This document shows positions 32,969-44,869 of a DNA stretch of 64,000 nt, piece after piece. The notes under the pieces were generated by a model, which worked only from the letters and a program-made list of their open reading frames with translations, made no database searches and was not told the DNA's origin. The position numbers and the translations under genes were made by a program. The first letter of the stretch is position 1. The number at the start of each line of letters is the position of its first letter. This DNA comes from Rhabditophanes sp. KR3021 (lineage: Eukaryota; Nematoda; Chromadorea; Rhabditida; Alloionematidae), in assembly GCA_963281155.1 (NCBI GenBank), contig CAUJLY010000001.1:6324001-6388000 (forward strand). The letters are read 5' to 3'.

Positions 32969-35454
32969 CTTTAGATTCAAATATTTAAAGACTTCCACTA
33001 AACTTGGAATGTCGGAAGTAATAAACCTTTACCTTATTCGTTCATGTTAAAAGCGGAACTTTTCATTATAGAAACTTTTTACAATTAAAAATTGTAGGTT
33101 ATCACGGATAGTTTGGTGGTCATCGTGGATGTTAATTAAATGTGGGCCGTCGTTGAACTGTGCATGAAAACAGGGTTTTTCTTCCTTGGGAAGTGTGTTG
33201 GATGTGTGGATTAGGATACATGTCCTCTGACACCTACTATTCATGATATCTAAATTATATGTATCATTTGTCGACAAATATTTATTTTTTAATAATTTTT
33301 ACTTGATTTATAGTTTTGGGAAGTCAAATAATTTGGATACCATACCATAAATTAGAATATTTGTCTGACCTATAATTTGAATCAAATTTTTTAAGAGTAC
33401 AAAATAGTATATGCATCCATCATCAAGAATAAAGAGCAATTTAAAAAGAATTTCAATATGCTCTATATGTTACAAGTTACAAAGATTGTGACTAACTTTG
33501 ACACGAAATTTTTGCCTTGTTTCTTTATTAGATAAAGGTCATTTTTGTAAACTTGATTTCGATGTTTAGAGGTTCATATTCAGTCCACTTTGACGACGTA
33601 ACAAAAACGTGATCTTAAAATAACTGTGATATGGCTGATGTTGATAAATCATTTATGAAAGATACAAACAATTGAAAATATTTAAAAAAAATTAATGAAC
33701 ACCAAATAATAAAAGACAAATTGTCGGACAGTACTTGAGAATAATTTGGACATTTAAAGCATGCTGTTAAACTCTTGAATCTTTTGAATTGATGGAAATA
33801 AAATTTATTATGCAAAATATGAATATTACTAACATTGAAAATTTGTTACACACTGTTGAAAGGGACATCTACCGAAATTCTGTGTCTATAAATAAGTGAG
33901 TAAATACTATTACAGTAAATTACATCAGAGGTGTCAACATGCGAACCTAACAAATAATCGCGTGCTGAATTGAAAGAATACTTTATAATTACATAATTCT
34001 TAATTGTGTGTACTTGATGTTAGAATGTTTCATAATTTTTAGATATTTTGTAAGCACTCTACTTTTTTGTGTCCAACAGTTTCACACTTAATTAAAATGA
34101 ATTAATAAATGATTATTACAAAAAACAAATCATAAAAGTGTACAAATTGCATTTAAAATCATAACTTTATCAAAGATCTTCATGTTATGAACTCTATCTT
34201 TCATTTTTTAGGTATTGCATTTAACAGAGACTATTTTGAAAAGGTAACTTGATTTAAAATGACTTATCATCCCATATTTAGCACATTAACTAGTCATATA
34301 AATTGTATATTTTGGGCGAAAGAACACAAATTATAAAACCAGAAAATAGAAAGAACGTTTTTTAAATAAATTTATTCATTAAGATTAGAGTTAAATAGAA
34401 AGACAATTTTCAAAAAATAAGTTGAGATTTGAAATAAGTGTAGTAATTTTTTGTTAATATAAAATTGTATTCAACTATTATGTCATATGTCAATCATATT
34501 AACATACTAAAAATTAATTGCTTTGGGAAACTATAAATTGAGTAACCTTATTTCACAAACTATGATGGATACAATATTTGAGTATGACTCTTTAAATAAG
34601 TAATATCTTTAGCTTTTCGTAATAATTCCATTATTCAAGCCGGATGCACAGAATTTATACGCAACTTCTGAAGTATGTTTGATTTTTGGTACATCTACAA
34701 AAATATTTTATATTTTTCAACTCATAACAAGAAATGCATTCAAATTCATTCCTTGCAATATTTATTTTCATTAGCTCATATTCGAACAATAATTAGATCA
34801 TTTCATATTTCAAAGTGTGTCGAATTCATACCGCTGCAATACTTTTAGTGGTATTATTTAAAGATGGCATTGGTAAATATGTATAATTCTTTTTTTGCTT
34901 TATCCAGTTAGAAGCAAAACTAATACCTGAGATTAAAACTCACAGCCGAAATGATATAATTTCATAGGACATAAATATTAACTTCTAAATATATTACCGG
35001 CCGTTTGCTTTTTGATTCTACTGATACATATGATTGTTTTTACTTTATGTCAAATGAACAATTGATACAGTTATCTTTTACAAGAGTTTTTTATTTTATA
35101 TAATTAGGATACTCTCATTCTTTAGTTTGTACCACTATTATAACGGAAGTTTAAAATTGTCAAAAGAGTAGGAAAGACAAATTGTCGACAAAATTGGTAA
35201 ATTAATTTTGTACAGTCAGAATATTGTTATAAGATTTATATATATACCTCTATCACATAACATCGGGATAAGAATGCAGTAAAAAAGAAGGAGATACAAT
35301 CTCTTTTCCTACAATATTTTACGCAGGCGTATATTTAATTTAATTATAGTTTCCAGAAAACAACTGCTAATTTATGTTAATTAGTTTAGCCATATATGTG
35401 TAAGAAAAGCTCAAACTGTGAGAATTTAGTTTGATAATTCCGTTTATTCGCAAA
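32969..35454. other. Long gene-poor region
   Basis: About 2.5 kb. A 76-codon minus-strand frame (33047..33277) is less AT-rich than its surroundings but matches nothing recognised. The remainder is AT-rich with no supported coding or RNA gene. Confidence 0.4.
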
Positions 35455-36450
35455 ATGCAAGTTGAATTTGTTTATGTTATGAAGTATTTGGCTTATGCTG
35501 GAGTGTTTTTGAATATAGCTATTTTTGTAATAATGCATCTAATTAAACCTATCAAACAAGACATTTACACAACAATTACAAAATATTCAACTTTATCTCA
35601 ATTTATATGTCCATTACTGATGGGGATAATGGGTGAAATGCATTTAGTTATTGATGTTGGTGGAATAGCATGTAGAGGTTTCTGTCATAAAATTAAAGTA
35701 CCGTTTGTATGCAAACTAGTAGTCATTTTCAGCTATATAGGGGGCAATATATGTATTGGTATTATCTTACTGTCCTCTCTGTTAAGGTATAATGTCTTTT
35801 GTAGGATGAAACCTGCTTTAACATTTCACAAATTGGAAAAATTTATGTTCTTGCTGTTGTGGGTAGTCGCCCCTATTCTGATGTTAGCAACAGTTTCAGA
35901 ATCACTAGTTGTTGGTGTTGATGATATTGGGCAAAGTGAAGAAGTAAGTCTGTAATTAGGAAAATACGTTTAAATATTTTAGGACAAGATTTACATAAAT
36001 TCATTTAGAAGTAATGAATATACTCTTTTAATTTTACCTACTTATTATTGGAACTTATCAACGTTGACATCATCGTTCGATTTATGTGTACTATCTTCCT
36101 CTGTGCTTCTAATAATTTTCCATTACAATATTTCCTTGCACAAGAGTTTAAGAAAAGCAATGAAGGAATCAAGAATGGAAACTGCTAACACTATACGATC
36201 AAACTTATTTTACCTACATTTTATTGTTATATGCCCCATTGCATTAGGATTCTGTCCAACTGTAATTCCTATTGTAATTAGTATGCTACGCGTTTCCAAT
36301 TTCACGAAAGAAATTGCTACAAATATTTTTTCATCTATTATGTTTTATTACATCATAATGCCCCTATTTAGCCTATATCATTATTACAAATCAAATGTCA
36401 AGGCATATTTTCTAAGAAAAAAAAACAATTATAAGACCGATAGAATATAA
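35455..36450 (+). CDS. Putative 7TM receptor, unassigned nematode family, copy A
   Basis: Exons 35455..35943 and 35983..36450 with a 39-nt intron (GTAAGT...TTTTAG), in phase 0; 318 residues. Seven hydrophobic segments can be counted. It has a Cys-containing loop (GGIACRGFCHK) and ends FYYIIMPLFSLYHYYKSNVK. The gene at 40189 is a paralogue with the same length, an intron at the corresponding place, and the same ending (FHYYRSDI). The sequence does not show the diagnostic motifs of srg or srx. It could belong to the str/sri-type superfamily or a lineage-specific family. Location: plasma membrane, probably sensory. Confidence 0.7.
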
Positions 36451-36611
36451 ATTTTAGGTGTTATAATTTGAAATTTATGAAGCACAAAGACTTATTTGCC
36501 AAAGATTAGAGGAATTTGTAAACTTTTAACACATTACAACATTACTTACATAGAATCACATGTTGATTATAACAAGTAGACTAATTTGAAGCTAATTTAA
36601 GAGACAAGACA

Positions 36612-36723
36612 ATGCTTATTGCGAAGATCTTTTTTTGCTTTGACAATACTAATTTTGACATCAAAATTTGCTATTGACCAGCTTAATGTCTTACATGAGG
36701 AGATTGAAGACTATAAACTATGA
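36612..36723 (+). pseudogene. Small secreted peptide gene broken by a 1-nt shift in a T run
   Basis: ATG 36612 opens MLIAKIFF; after the seven-T run at 36630-36636 the frame continues to a stop at 36721 only if one base is skipped, giving a good signal-peptide core (ALTILILTSKFA) and a short acidic tail (IDQLNVLHEEIEDYKL). As written, the ATG frame stops after about 22 codons. Either a homopolymer sequencing error or a recent inactivation. Family unknown. Confidence 0.3.
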
Positions 36724-36889
36724 AATGATTACATAATTATTACATATATTTTACAAAAACTGCGTATATTGTTTTTATGATAATAGGATTGATATTTCAA
36801 ATAAATATATTTACGGCAACATTAATATAACACACATTACTTGCTATTAATATGAATCTTCGCTGATAAATGCATTTATTGAAATAAAA

Positions 36890-37496
36890 ATGAATTCAAC
36901 AGATGGCATTTTGTTATATAAAACAAGACTTGTATGCCATTTGTTACAGTTTATTTGAGTATTGTTTCTTTGATCATGCATTTTATCGTTTCAGTAATCC
37001 ATTACTTAATTTATATTTTAATAGCTATTACAGGCAGACTTAGAAACAACGAATTTAATAGTGCTTTTTTCAAGTCCATTGTGTTTGCTGGAATATGCGA
37101 TATTTCTGATGTTATTCTTTTGACATTGCAAAATTTGAATTCATTTTATACAAGTTTCAATAGCCTAATAATTGTTTATTGTCCATTAACAGATGGTTAT
37201 ACAATATTTTACTCAATTTGGATTTTAAATCCACGGTCATTCAATATAAATTATTTGGTATTTTTAAATTAATGCAATATTGTACCTTGTATGATCAAAG
37301 TTACCAAAAATATATAATATATTTTCGGACCCAGATCAAATGTGAGTTTATTGACCAACAAATTGGTTTGATATGCTATTGTGTTTTCTTTTATTCTAAT
37401 TTACAATGCCTGTGTGCGCCATTTTTAAACTTTCTTTACAAAGCTTTTATACTCACTACTTTGGATGATAATTTAATTTGTATTTTTTTAGACTAA
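36890..37496 (+). pseudogene. srg-like chemoreceptor pseudogene
   Basis: ATG 36890 runs 22 codons to a TGA, while a shifted frame (36934..37272) gives the first membrane segments of an Srg receptor: HFIVSVIHYLIYILIAITGR then NNEFNSAFFKSIVFAGICDI, the same pattern as the receptor at 776. The following helix end SINRW appears in yet another frame (37179 on). At least two frame breaks, and the C-terminal half is missing or unrecognisable, so the gene is dead. No splice sites repair the frames. Confidence 0.6.
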
Positions 37497-37499
37497 TAG

Positions 37500-37706
37500 G
37501 ATACTGATGATGGATTCGTTTTCCATTTCTCTGGAAACTCAGCTAATTTCATGGAAACTTTCAATTGCAAGAAGATGACAAATCATCTTGGAAAGGTCAT
37601 CAACGAATCCAAGTTGCGGAAAGCAATGCTAGCGACGATAGAAGATGGTTGGGATCCCCAAAGGCCCAACAAATGCGTTATTACATTGAAAATCTCAATG
37701 CTGTAA
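37500..37706 (+). pseudogene. Orphan coding fragment
   Basis: A 69-codon frame with no start, less AT-rich than its surroundings, reads DTDDGFVFHFSGNSANFMET, then KVINESKLRKAMLATIEDGW and DPQRPNKC before a stop. It begins 6 nt after a TTTTTTTAG acceptor (37491), but that phase gives stops. It does not resemble the receptor before it. Probably a fragment of another gene; family not recognised. Confidence 0.35.
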
Positions 37707-37859
37707 GATACGGGTTACATGTATCTCATCAAGTTGGTAATGGTATTAATGGGTAATATTATTTGGAAGTAGTACTTCGTAGAAGCGTTTATTGATGAAA
37801 AACCTATGTACATACCATAAAAATTAATTACTGCAACATACACAATTTATAAAACATAT

Positions 37860-38815
37860 TCAAGGTGTTTGTGATACTTCGCTAAAATTTATAATAGTTG
37901 AAAATCTGCGCCGAATTTCTTGGTTAAAAACAATAAGTACAATAGCATTAACTCCAATATGCGTGTTTTCCATTAAACCTACTGTAAAATTTAACTCAAG
38001 AAATGTCAAATCATACGTATAAACTTGGTAATAAAAAAATATGTCAAGTAAAGAGGCGACACTCATAATTATACACTGTATTGCAAAGAGCTTCTCTTTC
38101 CTTGTAATACGAAAACTTCCGGGTGGAGTCTGTTCGACTGAAACAGTATTCTTTTTGGTTTTAACTTTTTTAGATGACGCAACAATTAACTTGAGTAAAA
38201 GTATAATGTCTGAAAGTATTGTGATTCCAACGATAACAAAACATAGATATACTCCGAGATACTGATTAATCCAAACAGTACATTCTGTCTCGAGGAACTC
38301 CCAGTCTAGGTGCTCCACTACGACATGAAAAACACATTTGTCACTGACGATATTAGGTGTGATCATAATAATTGAAAAAATCCAAATAAAGCCAGTTATT
38401 GAAAAGGACACTTTCTTCGTACATTTATGGTAATAAAGAACTGGGTTGGATAAGGCAAAAACTCTTGTAAGAGATAAAAATAAATTTCCTAAAGCCATAT
38501 TGCTATAGAAAATGGAAACACAAATCCCAAAGTACCTATTGAAAAGTTCATAGTTTGTTAAATCAACTTTGCTAAACAAATTTTACTCATTAAATAGTAA
38601 CTTTCAGAAACTTACAATGTTATTACTGGTTTGAAATAAAGCATTGAAATAAGCAAAATACATATTTGTGATATTACAGAGCTAGATGCAATGTATCCAA
38701 ATGAATTTTTGAAATATTTTAAAGTTAACAAGCAGTACAAACAAAATAAATGAAGTATCAATACTATTATTTCAATAATATATACGATGATTAGGTTTCG
38801 AAAATATATTTCCAT
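37860..38815 (-). CDS. Serpentine chemoreceptor, srx-like (7TM)
   Basis: Exons 38616..38815 and 37860..38571, intron 44 nt (GTAAGT...GTTTAG), in phase; 303 residues. Seven membrane segments. Srx-like features are SFGYIASSSVISQ after helix 1, the helix-3 end SLTRVFALSNPVLY, RITRKEKLFAIQ before helix 6, and FNQEIRRRF at the C-terminal helix. A plasma membrane chemosensory receptor is expected. Subfamily assignment is moderate. Confidence 0.75.
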
Positions 38816-40146
38816 GTTTAGAAAAATGCAATAACTTAGCTATTTTCTAATATTTATGATTTGTTTTAGAAAACAGGGGAAGTTATAAGATGATTAATAA
38901 ATGTAAAAAATGAAATTAAGGAGACTATATTCAATTATCTTTTATAAAGACTTCGAACATTAAATGTTGTAAATAAAAACAATTTTTATGTAATATAGTT
39001 AATTATTAAACGTAAATAATTAGTTAATCGGGAGCTTTAATTTTCATATTCATAATCAAACATGTAAAGTTTAGCAAATAATTAAATATTCACCGCAAAT
39101 GTTAAACATCATTTTAACTAATTTTAAAAAAAATTAAAAGCGGAAATGCGGGTCTATATAGATTAGCAGGAACGTTGTTTTGACTGGTATCAAAATCTAA
39201 TAGACAAATTAATGTAACTGTAATACTGGAACATGTGCTGCTTGATTATTGGTGATTTATTTAGTTGCTGAAACATTTGTAGTATTAGTTATCTTAAAGA
39301 CTCTAAAAATTTGAATTAGTGGAAAAATGAAAACATGTTGACATTCAGGCTTTTTTGACGATTAATTCGGAAGATATTCATAGTGAATTTGAATATTTCT
39401 AAACAGTTTAAAAATAATTGGAAGTACATACTTGATAATTAAATATATGACAAATTGCTTTTTCCGACCGAATATTCTACTTATTACTTTTAAGAGTTGC
39501 CCATTAGATTAGTTAGCAAGTCTCATTGTAATTTGAACATGCTCTATGTAGACGAGCGTATTTTATCAATCACTACTTTTTATATTGTTCAAATTATTTT
39601 TTATCAAGTTGTATAACCATCAGATTTATAATTGACAGATCCCAGAATTTAGGTACTTCTTGTGTCTTTTGTATATTATTAATCACCTTTAAAACAGATA
39701 ATAATTATATCAACACTTTGTTTCCTTCCTCACCAAAAGACTAATTATTAAAAGTCTATAACTAGTTGCAATTAAATCAACGGTTAAATAATATGAGTAT
39801 ATAGTGTGTTTTACATGCCATAACTCATTTCAGATATATCGAATTTAACTAGGTCTTTTTAAAAATTACTTCTTTCCATAATAAACATATATTCAATCTC
39901 ACTGCATCAATAATGAATTTTTTTATTAAAAACTCAAACTTCAACATATTTTTTTGTAAAATTTGTTATACTTTATGTTTTTAGAAGTTAATTAAAGCCT
40001 ATTTCAACTTAGTTTAAAATACATAAACCGGACGTCTTTTTTTAAATTTGAGCAGTCCATTTGAATTTAATTATATGTAAATTAGATTAATAATAACTTG
40101 AGCCTATACATTTAATTGTAACTAATAAATCGTTAGAGTATTTATT
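38816..40146. other. Intergenic region
   Basis: About 1.3 kb between two receptor genes on opposite strands. AT-rich, no coding or RNA gene recognised. Confidence 0.5.
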
Positions 40147-40155
40147 TATATAAAA
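40147..40155 (+). promoter_or_regulatory. TATA box
   Basis: TATATAAAA ends 34 nt upstream of the ATG at 40189 of the second unassigned 7TM receptor. Confidence 0.4.
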
Positions 40156-40188
40156 GTGCCTTAAGATTAAATTTTTGAGCTTTATAAT

Positions 40189-41246
40189 ATGACTGAAAAT
40201 ACATTTGCTTATCCAATCCATGACTTCATAATGTTATATGGATCCATTCTTGGTTCTTTATTATGTTTTGGCAGTTTTATTCTAATGCAACTTGTCCCTT
40301 CAAATACACAAGATCCATTTAAATTTTTGATGAAATTCGGAAGATTGATTGACTGTTTAATACCTATATTTCTTGGATGTATGACACAGGCAAGATATTT
40401 GCCGGAGCATACTGCCCTCGTAACCCGAGGTATATGTAGCTCATTTAATAGTGCTTGGTGCAGCAAATTAAGTATTGTAATAACTTTATGTGTAGCTGAT
40501 ATAGTGCTAACGATTATAATTTTAACTGGACTAATGAGGTAAATTAAATGTTTATGATCCAATATTTTCTATTATTGTTAGATATAATATTTTTATTCGA
40601 AAGGCACAACTTTTCAAAACAAATATAATTGAGAAAATTATGCTAATTAACTTATCTGTATTAGCTCCTGTAATAATGCTAGCAACAACATTTAATTTTA
40701 ATTCGGTGGATGAGTTTTATATTCCAGAAAATACTCATGTAAATTAAGTAATATAAATTATCTCCTTTAAAATAATTTTAGCAAAAGAATGAATATGATT
40801 ATTATCGTGAAGAAAATTACACCGTGTTGATTACAAGAATGTTTCCAATGAATTCATATACCTACGCATTTTTGTTCAACATAATTTCTTTGGCGTTATC
40901 GTTTTTGTTTGGATGCATTTGCTTTTATTTTCCACTAGAAATATCATTATGGAAATCAATGAAAGCATCTCAGGAAGATACAGCAAAGAAAATCAAAGAT
41001 AGCATTATATTTTTGCGATGGCAAAATATACTACCATCCATAGCATTTTTATTATTTCTAATTCCAGTGATTTGTAGTTTACTGAAAATAGATTCCTTTC
41101 TCAATTATGTCAATAATTATTCGTTTTCTATTATAATAACTTATTTTATTATAATGCCATTTTTTACAGTATTTCATTACTATCGAAGTGACATTGCTGC
41201 TTTACGTTTCCGCAACTTACTATTTGTACCTACCTCAAGTTTGTGA
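40189..41246 (+). CDS. Putative 7TM receptor, unassigned nematode family, copy B
   Basis: Exons 40189..40538, 40582..40738 and 40782..41246; two 43-nt introns (GTAAAT...TGTTAG; GTAAAT...TTTTAG); all phases agree; 323 residues. Seven hydrophobic segments. Paralogue of the receptor at 35455: both have a Cys-containing loop with [AT]RGIC/ACRGFC, LAPVIMLAT / VAPILMLAT in the fourth-fifth helix region, LWKSMK / LRKAMK in the third intracellular loop and a [FY]HYY[RK]S ending. This copy has one extra intron. Function inferred only from topology. Confidence 0.72.
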
Positions 41247-41570
41247 ACATTAATAAATATTGATTGTGATGTCTAAATTGCTGTAATTTAAATTTTATAA
41301 AAAATAAATCACACAAGATTAACAGCAATATTTAGAAAGAATGTATATTATTGATTTACAAATTCCATAGTAATACAAAATAAGTTTTGTTTCTCAAAAT
41401 ATAACTTGAAAGGAAAAGTATCCGTTTTACGCATTTTTAAATCTTATAAAGTGACTTATAGCAAATTATAATTGATCTATATCCTCTTCATTTCCAATCT
41501 AAAGCCACATTTTTTCCATTGTAAACACAATTTGGAACAGTATTCTATTATATGGTTTAGCATTTCTTAC

Positions 41571-41578
41571 TATAAAAG
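41571..41578 (+). promoter_or_regulatory. TATA box
   Basis: TATAAAAG ends 50 nt upstream of the ATG at 41628. Confidence 0.45.
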
Positions 41579-41627
41579 ATTAATGCATTTATTATTCATT
41601 AGCTTTAATTAATTCACACCAACAAAC

Positions 41628-42542
41628 ATGTCTGATATCAACAACACTTTTGATGACATAGTGAACCAATCGCACTTTGAATCTATGAAAATTGCCATTA
41701 TAGCAAAAGAAGAGTACAATACTTTATTTAATATCTATGTAAACTTATATACTAGTGGGGATGAAAAAGATGGTAAAACTGTTGTTGTAAGTAAAATGTT
41801 TCTGTTTTAGTTTTTAATATGTTATTTTCAGTTCAAAGAAAGCAATGATTTTTTCGAAATGTTTAGTAAAATTAAATTCCCCGAAAGAGGATCCAAAATT
41901 ACAATTTATTTTAATGAGGATTCTTATGTACTGGTGCATTTGAGAACAATAATGGCAAAGTGGTCTAATGTTAAAGAAATCGGATTCAATTACAACGGAC
42001 CTTGCATTAGATACAAAGAATTGAATATATGGAATGGAAAATGGGCAATTAGAATAGATGAGCTTGCTATATCGACAAACACGTCTTTTGATTCGGTAGT
42101 CACATGTGGCAATAAAAACGATTATATGCTACAAAATCCAAAACTTTTTAGTTTTTACACTTCCTCTGAATATGGCAACTTCAATGTAAATCTTTGGGAT
42201 GAGTTCCTTAAAATGAATACATTCAACAAGTTCCGTTTTGAGTGTAAGGAAAGAATTAGTGGAGAGAAATTATTTTGTTTCATGAAGATGATTCGAAACA
42301 AAGTATTACTTGGAAAATTGAAAGGGTTTTCCTTATTTCTTGATGCAACGGAATTTAGTATAAGCGAATTTAACGAATTCAATAAGCAAATTGAAACCAT
42401 AGGTTGCATGTATCAAACTGTTGCTGGTAAACAAGAATACAGCCTTTCAAGCTTATACTTTGTTAAAAAACAAATTAATGGAGAATGTGTTAAAAATATT
42501 CTCTTTCACATTACATTCAAAAATATCCGTTCTTTCTTTTAA
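41628..42542 (+). CDS. Unrecognised intracellular protein, possibly FTH/F-box-associated type
   Basis: Exons 41628..41786 and 41832..42542, intron 45 nt (GTAAGT...TTTTCAG), phase 0; 289 residues. No signal peptide, no membrane segment. Alternating hydrophobic and aromatic strand-like segments (KITIYFNEDSYVLVHLRTIM; GKLKGFSLFLDATEFSISEF) resemble the divergent C-terminal domains of nematode F-box/FTH expansions, but no F-box is seen at the N-terminus. A second, earlier acceptor (TTTTAG at 41810) would leave a 24-nt intron and is unlikely. Function unknown. Confidence 0.65.
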
Positions 42543-42888
42543 ATATATTTATTTAGTTAATTACGCTCTTTATTAGTACATAGTTAAATAGGTTTCTAGC
42601 TTTGAAAGCATAATATAATGAAAATATTTAATTGAGAAACTAAATTGTCATTGTATTACTATTATGGAGCGACTGTTATTTATCCATTAAAATATTTAAC
42701 ATTTTGTTACTTCACATTTTTCCTGCTTTATGATTTTACTTCTTTGAAAATGTCGATTAGTGATAATTTGACGGATCAAAAAGTATATTTACTAATATCA
42801 TTATGCCAATTAATTGAAAATTCAAATCTTAACAGTTTTTAATTGAATAAATGTGGTAGTAAGTTCATTAACTGGTCATCGTGTGGAA

Positions 42889-43544
42889 ATGCTGTTACTT
42901 GGAGGTTTTCTATTTTCCTTGGTAATTAATTTAGAAGGGAAATTTCTGAATGCGTCAAATTTATTCGGAAAAAACATTAACTCCCAGCCACTAATTCTAT
43001 GTAACAACCATCCGCGACTAACCTGTGATGATTCTAAAAAATTGGCCTGGGCCTCTGATTACTGGAAGTTGAAGAATCTTCTTAAACAATTTACCTGTAA
43101 AACAAACAATTTTGCTTGTATGGAGAATGTGTAAGTTAATTAATATACAAATGTAATCTTTTTTGTAGTGCCGAAACTGAAAGGGAATTGAAAGACAAGT
43201 TGTGTTCTAATACACTGCAAGCTGTTTACTTAATGGATGAAAGATCTCTCAATTGGTCTGTTGCGTGTGTTTGGAGTGGATATGGAATGGAAAGTTACTG
43301 CTTACCTACGCCACCATTTGATGGAGAAATTAAAGTTATGGAAAGCTCTGAATGGAAGGTACAGATTGACACGTTTCTTCAATCACTAAATTGCCCTAGA
43401 AACGAAACAGCAACCCACTCAGCCATTTCTGAAGTCTATTTTTGTAAAGAAAACTGCACGCAAGCAGGCTATTCTTCCTTTCTACAATGCCTCATCATAA
43501 TTACTCTAGTTTTTGCTATTGTAGATTATTCTATTCCAACTTAG
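42889..43544 (+). CDS. Secreted or membrane-anchored protein with several cysteines
   Basis: Exons 42889..43130 and 43169..43544, intron 38 nt (GTAAGT...TTGTAG), in phase; 205 residues. The ATG at 42889 begins a signal peptide (MLLLGGFLFSLVINLEG); the frame upstream has no other ATG. The mature part has about a dozen cysteines, N-glycosylation sites (NAS, NWS, NET, NCT) and a WSVACVWSGYGMESYC segment. It ends in a hydrophobic stretch (LIIITLVFAIVDYSIPT), which fits a GPI-anchor signal or a terminal membrane helix. No family recognised. Confidence 0.65.
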
Positions 43545-44142
43545 TTTAGAAAGAAGCAAAAAAATTGAAACTTCTATTTGAGTAACTTTAAATTAACTGT
43601 GTAACTTTCAAATTAGTTTATCTAACCTGTATTCTTGTGTATTCTTACTATTCATGTAAGCATTTAACCAAATGATAAATTCGAATGATAACAAAAATGT
43701 GTGTTTTTCTTAATTGATGGATTCTATCATATATATGTAGTAGGTTCATCTGAATTTTTGACTTCACAACTCCCTTTCCTTGGCCAACTTATTCTACAAC
43801 CTTTTCCATATATTCCGCAGAATATAATGCTTATCAATCTTCTTGCACACGCTGATCATACAGCCATGAATATGAATTGTGATGATCTCAATAAAGCTAT
43901 CAATTGTACAGAAAATAACAATTGTACAAAGAATAGCTAGTGTGTTGAAAAGTCTGAGTAATGTATCTCTACAATTTTTCCAAAGTTGTGACTCCAATGG
44001 TTCTCTTTTGTTCTAATATTTGCATCTTCAGAAGTTGTTTGAAAGTAGCTCCTGCATTTACATATGTGTTTCTTGATAAATCTTGCATGAGTTTCTTTCC
44101 CGCATCATATTCAGTATGTGACAACATAAAATTGTTTATAAT
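43545..44142 (-). pseudogene. Decayed coding sequence on the minus strand
   Basis: Two overlapping minus-strand frames, 43969..44120 (50 codons, NTYVNAGATFKQLLKMQIL then EQKRTIGVTTLEKL) and 43794..43997 (68 codons, SQLWKNCRDTLLRLFNTLAI), look like one reading frame broken by a shift near 43975. It adjoins the first copy of a ~160-bp dispersed repeat. Family unknown; a retroelement or gene relic are both possible. Confidence 0.3.
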
Positions 44143-44300
44143 TGTAACATAATCTGCATATAGATATTACCTATATATTATTATATTCATGTTTTATTAG
44201 TATATATAACCCTTTTCATTTGATAATAAACTATCTATCTTGATGTCGTTCACTAAGTTTCATGCCGAACTCCGTATCACCTATGGTGGAGGTCTTAATA
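44143..44300. repeat. Dispersed ~160-bp repeat, copy 1
   Basis: Starts TGTAACATAATCTGC and ends near CTATGGTGGAGGTCTTAATA. Over its length it matches 46411..46573 in the same order: ATAGATATTACCTA, AATAAA[AC][CT]ATCTATCTT, GTTCAC[TC]AAG, AAACTCCGTA / GAACTCCGTA, CTATGGTGGAG. The ends are eye estimates. See copy 2. Confidence 0.75.
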
Positions 44301-44869
44301 ATAATCATTTGATATTTATTAATCTTCGTCAAACTCAGTGGTAAAAGCAAACAAAATATATATTTGATAACAATTTCGCAATGATCTTATGTGACTAAAT
44401 CATGCGTTGCTAGGTGGTGGCTAAAGCAATGGTTGCTAGGCGTGGATAAAAGTGTTTTCATGGACATTTAAAACTTTATATGAGAAACCATTTGTCATCA
44501 CAAATATACTCTATAAGTTCGCATGTAACTAAGCACAATCAAACGAACTATAAGACATCCAATTGATTGCAGGTATTGGATGCTAACTAAAGTCCATTAG
44601 TTTGTTTGAATAAAATCACCCTTTTATCAGCTCTGTAAAACACTTTTACCTTTCATTTTATTAAAATAGTATTTCTTATCATTAAAATAGCTCTTTTTAA
44701 TTCGTGCTATCATTCTTACAAGGATTAATCTTGTGTAATTAATTTGTCTTTACATAGTTAACATAGATTTATATATTATCATCTACTACTTTATTGTTTT
44801 TATTACAATTATTCCGATACTTTAAATGAATAGAATCAACACATTTACAAAAAATACAATTTAATTACT
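44301..44869. other. Region between repeat copy 1 and the glycosyltransferase
   Basis: About 570 nt, AT-rich. A GTTGCTAGG element occurs twice (about 44407 and 44432). No gene is seen. Confidence 0.45.

Noticed and set aside
40209..40562. 117-codon minus-strand frame
   Set aside because: Antisense to exon 1 of the 7TM receptor at 40189, which is supported by in-phase splicing and a paralogue.
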